A stretch of 64,000 bases of DNA, taken from G038396625 sp038396625. Lineage in GTDB: Bacteria > Bacillota > Clostridia > Peptostreptococcales > Thermotaleaceae. The notes under the pieces were generated by a model. It worked only from the letters and a program-made list of their open reading frames with translations, was not told the origin of the DNA and did not search any database. Position 1 is the stretch's first letter. Each line of letters starts with the position of its first letter. A program made the position numbers and the translations under genes. Location: NCBI GenBank assembly GCA_038396625.1, contig CP121688.1:2728001-2792000 (forward strand), written 5' to 3'. This document shows positions 8,744 to 16,906 of the stretch, piece after piece.

Positions 8744-9424
8744 TTATTCAAAGAACAAGTGAAAATTGCTATACCGTTTGAGGGAATTTCCGTTAAGTTT
8801 TATAAATTTCCAAGTTTCTTTGTAATCGCCTTTAACTGCAAACTGTTCATCTCGAATGAAGTCAATAAATGTCGTTTCCGTCTTATAATAGGAATCAGAA
8901 AACCGCTCAGCATACTCCATCTTCAATTCATCCGCCAGATTTATCTCATTATGCAAAACGTGTTCAAGATTACAAGAAAAATAATACATGCTATACGGAA
9001 TACCCGATATCTTTGGACAGAGTGATAATCGATTAATAACTTGCTGTTTTCTACTGTTTCTTTCAAGAACACGCTCTACCCCGTTTGCAATAATCGCAGA
9101 TTCCGAATAAGCAAATTCCTCTACTTCTTCCACTTGAATTTGATTACTTTCTATATAAGCCCCATCCATGTCGATTAGATGAACGATGCGAATGATATCG
9201 CTCTTTTTTATTCCTAGTTCTCTTGCTAGAAAAGCTTTAACATGATCATTGACTTTGGCAATGGCATTAGAGCTATTTGAAAAGCGATCACTGGTTATAT
9301 CTCCTCCGGTTATATAAAACCTTACCAGGTTCGACGAAACCAATTTATCAATAATGCCACCTAAAGATGTTTTATCAGTGACACCTTCTACAATAAATAG
9401 AATGACCTTTTTAGTTTTCATCAA
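8744..9424 (-). CDS. Toprim-like protein, partner of the upstream AAA ATPase (putative defence pair)
   Basis: This 226-residue protein starts with a predicted Toprim fold: a hydrophobic strand then FIVEGVTDK (Glu13) and later HLIDMDGAY (Asp85, Asp87), giving the E...DxD metal-binding pattern. Toprim domains cut or nick nucleic acids. Its start overlaps the end of the ATPase gene (9411) by 14 bases, so the two form one unit. ATPase plus Toprim pairs of this size are known from anti-phage systems such as OLD/Gabija-like, PARIS (AriA/AriB) and AbiL. I cannot assign it to one of these. RloB-like is another option. The nuclease activity is inferred, not shown. Confidence 0.68.
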   Translation of the reverse strand: MMKTKKVILFIVEGVTDKTSLGGIIDKLVSSNLVRFYITGGDITSDRFSNSSNAIAKVNDHVKAFLARELGIKKSDIIRIVHLIDMDGAYIESNQIQVEEVEEFAYSESAIIANGVERVLERNSRKQQVINRLSLCPKISGIPYSMYYFSCNLEHVLHNEINLADELKMEYAERFSDSYYKTETTFIDFIRDEQFAVKGDYKETWKFIKLNGNSLKRYSNFHLFFE

Positions 9425-10799
9425 TCACCCTCCCAGCAATCCTGAAGGCACGACTAATATCAAAACTATTGGTCTCTTTGTAGATTTCCTCTTTTTGTCC
9501 ACCAAGATTTATGCTTCGATAATACAAGTTTCGAAGGTTATTATTGCTCTTAACATTTGCAAAGCGCATATATCGATTTTTAGGATTCGTTGTTGTAAAG
9601 ATGATTGAACTTGTATCCAGCATTTCAAGGGGTCTCAAATTATGAGAAGTAAAGATCAACTGTCCTTTTCCGTTTTCACTGATAATCTGAAGAATTTCAC
9701 CGAGTAAATATTCAAATATGCCGGCATCCAGTTCATCAACCACCATACAAACTGTAGGATTATTAAACATTGTTATCAAAGTACTCAATATTGAGATGAT
9801 TTTTTTGATACCATCAGATTCATATTTTAAAGGAACTTTTATGTCATCTCTTATGGATATGAGTTCAATCCGAATCCCTTCATTACCATCTTCTCTAAGT
9901 TGCTTGCCATGGTTTTTCAAACCGATATTAAGACCTGGAACAATGGTCTCAAGTACAATATTCATCTGTTCAATAATCTTAACCACAACATTATAAACTT
10001 CTTCCGGTACAACCGATGGCTTTAACAGACCGATTGCCAAATCTCCCTGTGTCACCTTTTTCTCATCCAACAACCTGAAACTAAAGGGAATTAACACATT
10101 CATGTTAATCATTCCTGAATGGTGATTCTTTATGATGAAAAGATTAACATTAGCATAATGCTTTAAAGCTATAATAATGTCTGTGTAGTTTTTAAAAGCA
10201 TCACTTTTCTTAATGATATCTTCTAACTCACTGCTGAAAACAAAAGAGGTACTGTTTTTATCTGACATTTTTTTTGCAACACCTAAATCAATTTGAACAT
10301 CAGCATTATTTGAAGTGAGTAAACGATAGTTTTTTACCGGTTTAAAAACATATTCTTTGTTTTTTACGTGATAATCAATAATTCCCGCTTTACTTTTCCA
10401 AGCACCGTCAATAAGCTCTTTGTACGTTAAGTTTTCTCGAATGACTTTAGCTTTGTTTTCATCTGTTCTTTCAATCTCTACTTCGTAGAAAATCTGATAC
10501 TTATGGTCACCTTGGTTCATATCAAAACCAAGTTTGATCGTGGCAGTTTCTTCTGCTTCAAAGATATAGTCACCTGCGTTTTTAGGTAGCTCTTTTCCAC
10601 TTATAAGGTGTTTAATAATCCACATAGCATCAACAAATGCTGTTTTACCTGAACCATTTTGACCATATATGCCAACGATCTCAGAACGCATTAATTTATT
10701 TGATGATGTATTATCATATGGAAAATCAATTTTTCCATATTCAACATTTTTTATATTATAGAGTTCAGCTTCTTTAATACGAATCATAGAATCTTTCAT
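9411..10799 (-). CDS. AAA/ABC-type ATPase (AAA_15-like), putative defence protein
   Basis: This is an SMC/ABC-like ATPase of about 462 residues. Counted from the in-frame ATG at 10808, Walker A is GQNGSGKT at 49-56, and Walker B CMVVDELDAG is near 357-366, followed by a switch-region histidine in IFTSHNLRPLEM. The overall layout is that of overcoming-lysogenisation-defect or PARIS-type ATPases. I use ATG 10799 because GGAGG lies 8 bases upstream. The ATG at 10808 is only 3 bases from it. It has its own promoter (10824-10852) and is coupled to the Toprim gene downstream. The cassette sits inside the conserved transfer operon, as a cargo gene pair would. Confidence 0.72.
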   Translation of the reverse strand: MKDSMIRIKEAELYNIKNVEYGKIDFPYDNTSSNKLMRSEIVGIYGQNGSGKTAFVDAMWIIKHLISGKELPKNAGDYIFEAEETATIKLGFDMNQGDHKYQIFYEVEIERTDENKAKVIRENLTYKELIDGAWKSKAGIIDYHVKNKEYVFKPVKNYRLLTSNNADVQIDLGVAKKMSDKNSTSFVFSSELEDIIKKSDAFKNYTDIIIALKHYANVNLFIIKNHHSGMINMNVLIPFSFRLLDEKKVTQGDLAIGLLKPSVVPEEVYNVVVKIIEQMNIVLETIVPGLNIGLKNHGKQLREDGNEGIRIELISIRDDIKVPLKYESDGIKKIISILSTLITMFNNPTVCMVVDELDAGIFEYLLGEILQIISENGKGQLIFTSHNLRPLEMLDTSSIIFTTTNPKNRYMRFANVKSNNNLRNLYYRSINLGGQKEEIYKETNSFDISRAFRIAGRVIDEN

Positions 10800-10823
10800 T
10801 ACATACACCTCCAGTTACAATAA

Positions 10824-10852
10824 ATCTTATCACAAAACACTTAATTTGTAAA
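10824..10852 (-). promoter_or_regulatory. Promoter of the ATPase/Toprim cassette
   Basis: On the minus strand TTTACA (10852-10847) and TAAGAT (10829-10824) are 17 bp apart. The expected start of transcription is about 15-20 bases before the ATPase gene. The surrounding 138-bp gap is very AT-rich and holds no other gene. Confidence 0.55.
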
Positions 10853-10946
10853 TATATTTTTTAAATTAGGTACATTATGTATCGATTTCTGATTTTATAT
10901 TGCATTTATTATAACCATATTTTATAATCTTATTCACCAAATCATC

Positions 10947-11588
10947 CTACTCATAATAAATATATGCAGGATTATTAATTGAATTACACAGCCTAGTTAT
11001 TTCTTGTTCTTTTATGATGTCGCAATGAATGTTGACACTATCAAACTTTTGAATCATTTCCTGACACTCTTTAATCAAATCCGATTCTATGCCTTCTCGA
11101 TATCGACTCCAAAGCATGATAAAAAAGTTTCTTTCTATAACTTCACCACTGGTAGCAAAATTGCTAATCTCCATGATTTCATGCCTGAGAAGCTCTTTTT
11201 GCTTTTGATCTGTGGTCTCTGATAAAAGACTTTGGTACTCATTCACCAGTGGTGTGATATCCACCGGTCGTGAGACTGCCAAAAACTTAAAGGGTTTCTG
11301 AACACTAGATAATTCAGCTGTTAAAACCTTTGAAATCTGTTCTTTTTCACTTTCTGAAAATAAATCTATACTAATTGGATGAATCTTAATATAAGCGATA
11401 ATCTGACCATCTCTTGTATATAAAAATCTATCATGAATATCTTTCACATTAACAAACTCCTGAGCGGTCTTTTGATTCTCATTAATCTGATCATTCTTTA
11501 GTTGCTTTGGTCTCTTTAAAAAGAAAAACGCTACTGCTCCTGCAATAGCACATAATAAAATCATAATAATTGGTAATACTGGATTCAT
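10947..11588 (-). CDS. Membrane-anchored TraC-like / VirB4 N-terminal-domain protein
   Basis: A single N-terminal membrane helix (about residues 4-24) precedes a soluble domain containing FLYTRDGQIIAYIKI and PFKFLAVSRPVDI. These segments resemble the N-terminal domain of VirB4/TraC-type proteins. With the 134- and 473-residue proteins encoded further downstream, the total is 820 residues, about a full VirB4. In related elements I expect this TraC-like protein to be separate, and here the ATPase/Toprim cassette lies between it and the rest. The start has GGGAGG 6 bases upstream. It probably sits at the membrane base of the transfer channel. Confidence 0.68.
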   Translation of the reverse strand: MNPVLPIIMILLCAIAGAVAFFFLKRPKQLKNDQINENQKTAQEFVNVKDIHDRFLYTRDGQIIAYIKIHPISIDLFSESEKEQISKVLTAELSSVQKPFKFLAVSRPVDITPLVNEYQSLLSETTDQKQKELLRHEIMEISNFATSGEVIERNFFIMLWSRYREGIESDLIKECQEMIQKFDSVNIHCDIIKEQEITRLCNSINNPAYIYYE

Positions 11589-11604
11589 GCTTAACCTCCC
11601 GACT

Positions 11605-12834
11605 TTAATTGATTAGAACTGCCGGTCTTCTATAATATAAAAAACCAACACTTTCTGCTGTTGATATTGAAACGTTGTTAGCACCTGATGAACAGTGAAT
11701 GACCATGATTTGTCCGTTATCGTTTCTACCTGTAACGATACCAACATGATTAACCTTTCTCGTTCCTGGTATTGCAAGAAAAGCGAAATCGCCTTTCATT
11801 GCTGCACTTGTCGGAATACTTGTAGATACATTCCACTGAGCTGTTGTGCCGTGGCCTATTGTTGATTCAATAGACTCAGCAGGTAATCCTACATTCACGA
11901 ATACCCAAGTCACAAAACCTGAACAATCCAAGCCAAAGGGACGTATTGTACCTGTAGATGAGCTTCCCGGTGAAGTCACTTCCATATCTGTTCCAAATCG
12001 ATTATCCCATCCGATAGCTAGACTTTTTCCACCCCAGAAATAATTTACTTTCCCGACTAAGCTTTCAGCTGCTTCAACAACTTTTTCACTTTCGATGATT
12101 ATGCCTTCGGGGATATGACTCTTTATCTCTTCAATTTCTTCCCTAGCCAGAAAAGTCTTGCTGTTACCCGAAGCCATCAATATGCCATATCCACTTTGAC
12201 GCATTTCACCAATCATCTGATTCTGCACATCATCAAATCCATAAACTTCACCGATATCTTCTGCTGTCAAACTGTCAATAGTAATAATTTTAGTGGTTGT
12301 TGTAACTGTTTTACTCTCAGTAACCGACTCTCCATCATCATTCGTTGTCGTGACTTCAACTTCTTTTGATGTGGTTTCATAAGTAGTGGTTATTACGTTC
12401 ATATCTAGATAGACTTGTCTAAGCTTTTCTAGTTGATTGTCAGATAGAACTGCAACCTGCTCTGCATCATCTTTTGTCACATTATATTTCACTGCGAAAG
12501 CAATCAATACATCTTCCGAATTATCAATTAGTAATCCGTCTTCACTTCCCATAACTATAGTTTTAATGATATCTGCGGTCGAATCGGCTTGTTCCTGTTG
12601 TACACTATATCTAAAATCTTCTTTCATCTCATTCAATACACTGATAATCGATACCGTTTCTTCTTGACCATCAAGTATTGAAAAAAAGATCGCAAATGGT
12701 GATGATAAAACTAGTAGAATGATGATAAATGGAACAAGGCAGGCAACCAATACGATTCGCCTGCCCTTTTCATCTGACAAAACTGTAGTAGCAATTTTTG
12801 CTGCTGCTTTTAGTGTCGCTGGGTCTATTGCCAT
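11605..12834 (-). CDS. NlpC/P60-family peptidoglycan hydrolase with membrane anchor (VirB1/Tcp-like)
   Basis: This 409-residue protein has one membrane helix (about 27-52), a helical/Thr-rich stalk (60-240), and a C-terminal NlpC/P60 domain (about 250-405). The catalytic triad is visible as Cys304 in LDCSGF, His363 in NHVGIV and His380 in VIHCSSG. Such enzymes open the cell wall for the conjugation channel in Gram-positive elements, the job VirB1 or ConG-like hydrolases do elsewhere. There is no second, lysozyme-like domain, unlike many Tn916-type homologues. The start has AGGGGG upstream and follows the secreted-protein gene by 14 bases in one operon. Confidence 0.88.
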   Translation of the reverse strand: MAIDPATLKAAAKIATTVLSDEKGRRIVLVACLVPFIIILLVLSSPFAIFFSILDGQEETVSIISVLNEMKEDFRYSVQQEQADSTADIIKTIVMGSEDGLLIDNSEDVLIAFAVKYNVTKDDAEQVAVLSDNQLEKLRQVYLDMNVITTTYETTSKEVEVTTTNDDGESVTESKTVTTTTKIITIDSLTAEDIGEVYGFDDVQNQMIGEMRQSGYGILMASGNSKTFLAREEIEEIKSHIPEGIIIESEKVVEAAESLVGKVNYFWGGKSLAIGWDNRFGTDMEVTSPGSSSTGTIRPFGLDCSGFVTWVFVNVGLPAESIESTIGHGTTAQWNVSTSIPTSAAMKGDFAFLAIPGTRKVNHVGIVTGRNDNGQIMVIHCSSGANNVSISTAESVGFLYYRRPAVLIN

Positions 12835-12848
12835 GTCTCATTCCCCCT

Positions 12849-14891
12849 CTATTTTGGCCCAATGTGCCAATCCATATATAAATCTCCATCAATGGTCACA
12901 TCATCATTTAAGTTAATTCTTAACATCCCGTCAGGCGTCCACATGTCTATTATTTCAGCATGAACACTGTACCTTCCATCGGGAAACCAAAGCGGTGTGA
13001 AATGGACTCGGCCATTATAAGTTGAATATTTATTTTCCTTGAAAGCAAATTCACCATATCCCCTTGTATCCAGCAACCTCCAATAAATATCATAATGAAA
13101 CTCTGGGAAATAAGTAATGACATTTTGAGCTTTGGTAACATGAGAACTTGGGGCATTGGTTGTTGGGAAGGTTGAAACATTGATATTTACACCATAACCT
13201 GATCTCATAACCTCTCCGTCTGCGGTTGGAGATTTTTCATCCGGTTCCAATGACATATCGCCTGTGAGACTGGCACTATAGTTTGTATAATCATATTCCC
13301 AGTGTCCTTCATCTACCCAATGACCGTTATCAACCCACTCACCTCGATCAACCCAGCGATATCTTCTGTGCCCCGGACAATAATCATCATCTCCATCACC
13401 ATCAGTATCCCTGCATCCACCAGAATGATGATAGGTATAGTAATCCTTCTGCCAATCAGATTCCCATTCCCATTTTGGATGCCATACCCATTTTGGAATC
13501 CAGTTACAATCATACACACCCCAGTTCGCATTAATTTTCTCTGCTTTTACCGGAATACTTGGTAAGGTAAAATGATCGTTTCGGTCATTGGCCGTTGGAT
13601 TTGGTGGTTCGCTCAAGCTTAAATCTACAACTTTACCAATTAAAGTAACACTTCGACTTGTTCCATCAATTTTGGCTGCACTATTACCACTAACACTTAC
13701 TTGAATTGTTACATCACCAGGTACACTTGGAGTATGCCATTTAAGCCAGACCAGTTCTGAACCGCCATCAGGAATAACAACTTCTGTACTCTTTGAATAG
13801 CCATTGGCACTTATGGTAACAGTAGCTGTATTCTTAACTGGATTGTTATAGGCAGCTTCACTTTCATGGCGGTTATCAGGCGTTATGTCATCACTTGCGT
13901 AAATTCGAACTGACGTAATAACATCTGTGTCAACACGATACTCATAGTCATACTCTGTATCATTTTCAACTACATTGACCGCATTCGCCTTTAATAGGCG
14001 CATACCCCAACCACCGCCTGCTATAATACGATCTAAATCCCAATACACATTATCAGGAAGTGCCGACGTTACCGGATAACCAAACCAACTTTCTTCTAAA
14101 AAAATGGAATTTGGCAAATCAGAATGGGTCATCCCTGAAATATACTGCCCATCAGCTCCACCCCTAAAATTAAAATACCCTAGCTTTTGAGCTAAGGCAT
14201 ATTCTGTGGCAGTAAAGGCTAATGTGGTTGTACGGTCTTTTAGATATGAAATAATCACAGGTTCATAAACAATCAGCCATGGCACTTTGTTCTGATATTG
14301 ACCATCAACTTTGATGGGCAGGATTTCTTCTGTGGGATAGAATTTTCTATCACCTTCAACAGTAAAACTTATGTTTTCAACTAGACCTTCTCTAGAAGTT
14401 CCTTTTTGAGTGGCAAAATAATTTATAAACATATCAAGCGTATTTACATCTCCAAAATAGGATTTTACAGAGCCTATATTACCACCATTCGTAATTGGTA
14501 TTGGTGGTGGATTGTCAGTAACTATGATTGGACTGTTATTAGGTGTTAAAGCATTTCCCTCTTGATAATTCACTTTATTTTCAATACCAAAAAACACGTT
14601 TGATGGCATTGAAAAGTTGGATGGTTTAACATATATAGGTCTTGTGCCAATCATTTTCCAATCTGAGCTTAAATTTGTATTCTTATCAGCTTGATCTGAC
14701 AAACCAACATATACAGATACTTTATACATATATTCACTGCCACGGTAAAACCCTTTACCATCCAGTGCATTACTTGTATCACCTGAACCTGTATCAGCAT
14801 TGTCATCGGCATATACGGTTAAAGAACCAATCAATAATACCATGACAAGAAATAGTCCTAGTACACTCTTAAATTTCTTCATCATTTTCAT
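12849..14891 (-). CDS. Large secreted Trp/His-rich conjugation-region protein
   Basis: The 680-residue protein starts with a clear signal peptide (MKMMKKFKSVLGLFLVMVLLIGSLTVYA). The body is predicted beta-rich. Around residues 465-540 lies an unusual run of W-x-x-x-W and W-V-D-x-G-x-W-V-D motifs, plus an Asp-rich loop DTDGDGDDDYC with EF-hand-like calcium spacing and two nearby cysteines. There is no LPXTG or SLH anchor. I do not recognise a named family. Placed between the cell-wall hydrolase and pilus genes, it is probably an extracellular part of the mating apparatus. A terminator-like hairpin lies in its leader at 14906-14935. Confidence 0.66.
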   Translation of the reverse strand: MKMMKKFKSVLGLFLVMVLLIGSLTVYADDNADTGSGDTSNALDGKGFYRGSEYMYKVSVYVGLSDQADKNTNLSSDWKMIGTRPIYVKPSNFSMPSNVFFGIENKVNYQEGNALTPNNSPIIVTDNPPPIPITNGGNIGSVKSYFGDVNTLDMFINYFATQKGTSREGLVENISFTVEGDRKFYPTEEILPIKVDGQYQNKVPWLIVYEPVIISYLKDRTTTLAFTATEYALAQKLGYFNFRGGADGQYISGMTHSDLPNSIFLEESWFGYPVTSALPDNVYWDLDRIIAGGGWGMRLLKANAVNVVENDTEYDYEYRVDTDVITSVRIYASDDITPDNRHESEAAYNNPVKNTATVTISANGYSKSTEVVIPDGGSELVWLKWHTPSVPGDVTIQVSVSGNSAAKIDGTSRSVTLIGKVVDLSLSEPPNPTANDRNDHFTLPSIPVKAEKINANWGVYDCNWIPKWVWHPKWEWESDWQKDYYTYHHSGGCRDTDGDGDDDYCPGHRRYRWVDRGEWVDNGHWVDEGHWEYDYTNYSASLTGDMSLEPDEKSPTADGEVMRSGYGVNINVSTFPTTNAPSSHVTKAQNVITYFPEFHYDIYWRLLDTRGYGEFAFKENKYSTYNGRVHFTPLWFPDGRYSVHAEIIDMWTPDGMLRINLNDDVTIDGDLYMDWHIGPK

Positions 14892-14898
14892 TCCTCCA

Positions 14899-14935
14899 TA
14901 AAAAAAGACAGCTCCTACTTTCTAAGAGACTGTCT
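14899..14935 (-). terminator. Intrinsic terminator or attenuator ahead of the secreted-protein gene
   Basis: On the minus strand AGACAG-T-CTC (14935-14926) pairs with GAG-CTGTCT (14914-14906), loop about 11 bases, and is followed by seven T residues (14905-14899). The next ribosome site begins a few bases later. It should cut transcription between the acidic membrane-protein gene and the secreted-protein gene. Confidence 0.72.
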
Positions 14936-14952
14936 AAAATATTTTTAATTGG

Positions 14953-15546
14953 TTAAAATTTGTCGCCTTCACCAGCTTTTCTTCCATCTTCATAATAGTC
15001 TTCGCCATTTGACTCTATAGGTTTTGCCGCATTCTCTGGATTTAAAAATGGGTTTTCAGATGATGGTACTAAATTGCTTTCGCTCTCTTCTTCTACTACT
15101 GGCTCTGGTTCTGTTGATTCTTGGGGTTCATTCACCAAAACAACTTCCTCAGGTTCAATAACCAAATCTTCTTCATTGTATTCAGGTACATTATCCATAT
15201 CCTCTAAATCGTCATTGGTTTCCGGTTTGTCCTTTGGTGCTTCTAGTTCTGGTTTTTCTGGTGGTTCAGGCATCGGCTCCTCAATGGAAGTAACTTCTGC
15301 TTTGTCTTCTGTCAGCTTCGTTTCAGTATCCTGAATTTTAGGAACTTCAACAACTTGTTCAATTTCATCTGATTCTTCAATTTTTTCTACAACAGGTGCA
15401 TTATTTTCAATATCAGATAATACATTGTCCTTTCCAACTTCTTGAGTATTGAGCTTCGAAAAAATCAAAGCACCGAATATTACTGCAACTATGATTAAAG
15501 ATGTTCCTGTAAACAAAGTTATTTGTTTTGAATTCATTTTTTTCAT
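14953..15546 (-). CDS. Membrane-anchored acidic Pro/Glu-rich protein (DUF6550-like)
   Basis: One N-terminal membrane helix (about residues 8-30) is followed by about 165 residues very rich in Glu, Pro, Asp and Val (repeated EPE, PEPP and VEE patches), predicted to be extended and unstructured outside the membrane. The end is ESNGEDYYEDGRKAGEGDKF, a more ordered motif. This fits the DUF6550-type proteins found in clostridial ICEs, by memory. It may act as a wall-spanning tether or stalk. The start has AAGGAGG 9 bases upstream. Composition rather than conserved motifs drives the call. Confidence 0.58.
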   Translation of the reverse strand: MKKMNSKQITLFTGTSLIIVAVIFGALIFSKLNTQEVGKDNVLSDIENNAPVVEKIEESDEIEQVVEVPKIQDTETKLTEDKAEVTSIEEPMPEPPEKPELEAPKDKPETNDDLEDMDNVPEYNEEDLVIEPEEVVLVNEPQESTEPEPVVEEESESNLVPSSENPFLNPENAAKPIESNGEDYYEDGRKAGEGDKF

Positions 15547-15560
15547 ATTCCACGACCTCC

Positions 15561-15887
15561 TTAGGTTTCGTTTATAATTAACTTTACTTCTTCTAATTTT
15601 TCTTTCAGCATATCAACTTCATATTGAAGGATTTTCTTCCCTTCTTCTGTCAATTGATATATCTTCTTATTTCTTTCCTGACCGTTCTCATCGATCTGTT
15701 CAATGAGCTCAAGCTTCAACAACTTTTTTAGGGTTGGGTACATTGTTCCAGTTTTTACTTCAAGTCTACCTTTTGTGATATTTAGTATGTCTCTTGTTAG
15801 TTCGTAACCACTCATCGGCTCCTTTGACAATGCCAATAAGATATAAAAGCTTGGTTCATTCAGATTTATAGATGGTTTATTTTTCAT
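15561..15887 (-). CDS. PadR-family transcriptional regulator
   Basis: PadR proteins are winged-helix repressors. This one has the standard pattern FYILLALSKEPMSGYEL then the TGTMYPTLKKLLKLELI recognition segment and a short basic/coiled C-terminal helix. I place the start at ATG 15887, 9 bases after GGAG, giving 108 residues. The ATG at 15926 overlaps an operator-like palindrome and has no ribosome site. It sits inside the transfer block between the pseudopilin genes and the DUF6550-like gene, in the same direction. It is therefore a good candidate for control of the transfer genes and of itself. Confidence 0.82.
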   Translation of the reverse strand: MKNKPSINLNEPSFYILLALSKEPMSGYELTRDILNITKGRLEVKTGTMYPTLKKLLKLELIEQIDENGQERNKKIYQLTEEGKKILQYEVDMLKEKLEEVKLIINET

Positions 15888-15909
15888 GTTCATCAACTCC
15901 AATAACGAT

Positions 15910-15942
15910 ATGTATAAATTATACATGTTCTATATATACATA
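15910..15942 (-). promoter_or_regulatory. PadR-type operator over the padR promoter
   Basis: ATGTATAAATTATACAT (15910-15926) is an odd-centred perfect palindrome, and TATATATACATA (15931-15942) repeats the half-site. ATGTAT/ATACAT arms are typical of PadR operators. On the minus strand the first palindrome contains TATAAT, a likely -10 box, so binding would block the promoter. Confidence 0.6.
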
Positions 15943-15984
15943 TTATCATGAGTGATTTTATTTGTCTATACTTCACTTATTTTT

Positions 15985-16506
15985 TTAGAACTTTGGACTA
16001 TATCCAGCATTAACTTTAAGTCGAATCTCCATTGGCGGTAAGTGCTCCCAACCAAAGGATAAAGGTACAAGAAGTGTCACCCAGGCTTCTGCTTCAAATC
16101 TGTTGTTATTGTCACTCATTGCAAAAGGCGCATTATTAATCTGAATATCCAAATCGTATAAGCGATATTCCAAATACCCACCTGCATATTTATTTCCACC
16201 GATTAGTCCCAGTTTATCACTCAATTTCATGAGCACTGCACCTGAATCAACTCGCTCTACCCATCTATCCATTTCATTTAGCTGATAACCACCAGAGTAG
16301 CCTTCTCTTAAACCGTTGTAGACTTCATCATAGTTTTCAGTCGCTACTGCAATAACAGAGGATTGCAGGGCATCTCTGACACCACTTGCTATTATTTGTA
16401 ATCTTAAGTATTCACTTGCAACTGTAAAGAGAAGTATCAGACATAAAATAATGACAATGGCAAAGAGTGCTGCATTCCCTTGTTTATCTTTTATGATTTT
16501 CATCAC
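15985..16506 (-). CDS. TadE/TadF-like pseudopilin
   Basis: This 173-residue protein has a short basic leader (MMKIIKDKQG) followed by NAALFAIVIILCLILLF, a hydrophobic helix, and then a soluble C-terminal domain. That is the layout of TadE/TadF minor pilins, which are cleaved by prepilin peptidase after the Gly. There is no acidic residue at +5, unlike the next gene, so processing is less certain. The start overlaps the stop of the DUF4320-like gene. It is the last gene of the run tadZ-tadA-tadB-tadC-pseudopilins, which supports a pilus role. Confidence 0.74.
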   Translation of the reverse strand: MMKIIKDKQGNAALFAIVIILCLILLFTVASEYLRLQIIASGVRDALQSSVIAVATENYDEVYNGLREGYSGGYQLNEMDRWVERVDSGAVLMKLSDKLGLIGGNKYAGGYLEYRLYDLDIQINNAPFAMSDNNNRFEAEAWVTLLVPLSFGWEHLPPMEIRLKVNAGYSPKF

Positions 16507-16895
16507 TTGTTATATACCTCCGATCTGCCTGTTGCCTTAGCGGTCAAGGTAATGGGAAAGGAGCCAAATTCGAAAAATCCAATATCTACAGGTAATGTTA
16601 AGACAACGCTAAACTCTTCATTGAGATCAATATTCCCTGACGTAGACCAATTCACTGTTGGATCAATCCCAAGACTTGCCCTAAGTTCATTTTTCTTAGC
16701 TGTGGTTTCTGAACCAATGCGTCCTTCAATTTCAGCCACTCTTGCAAGCTCGTTTGCAAATGTGTTTAAATCCCCCTTCACCACAAAAACAGGATATACC
16801 TTAACTGCCATGGCAATGACCATCATCGCTACAAGGACAACCACCACGACATCAATATATCCCTCTCCCCGTTTCGACTTTAAAATCTCTATCAT
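16503..16895 (-). CDS. DUF4320-like pseudopilin
   Basis: The 130-residue protein opens MIEILKSKRG then EGYIDVVVVVLVAMMV, a short positive leader, a Gly, an acidic Asp at +5 and a hydrophobic helix. This is the pattern of Tad/Flp-type prepilins cut between Gly10 and Glu11. The remaining 95 residues form a small beta-rich domain. It fits DUF4320, a family that occurs in clostridial conjugative elements. The start has GGAGG 7 bases upstream. It follows tadC by 11 bases and overlaps the TadE/F-like gene by 4. The same GEG-[MY]-[VI]-D motif appears in the small protein at 28990-29220. Confidence 0.76.
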   Translation of the reverse strand: MIEILKSKRGEGYIDVVVVVLVAMMVIAMAVKVYPVFVVKGDLNTFANELARVAEIEGRIGSETTAKKNELRASLGIDPTVNWSTSGNIDLNEEFSVVLTLPVDIGFFEFGSFPITLTAKATGRSEVYNK

Positions 16896-16906
16896 TCGAC
16901 CACCTC

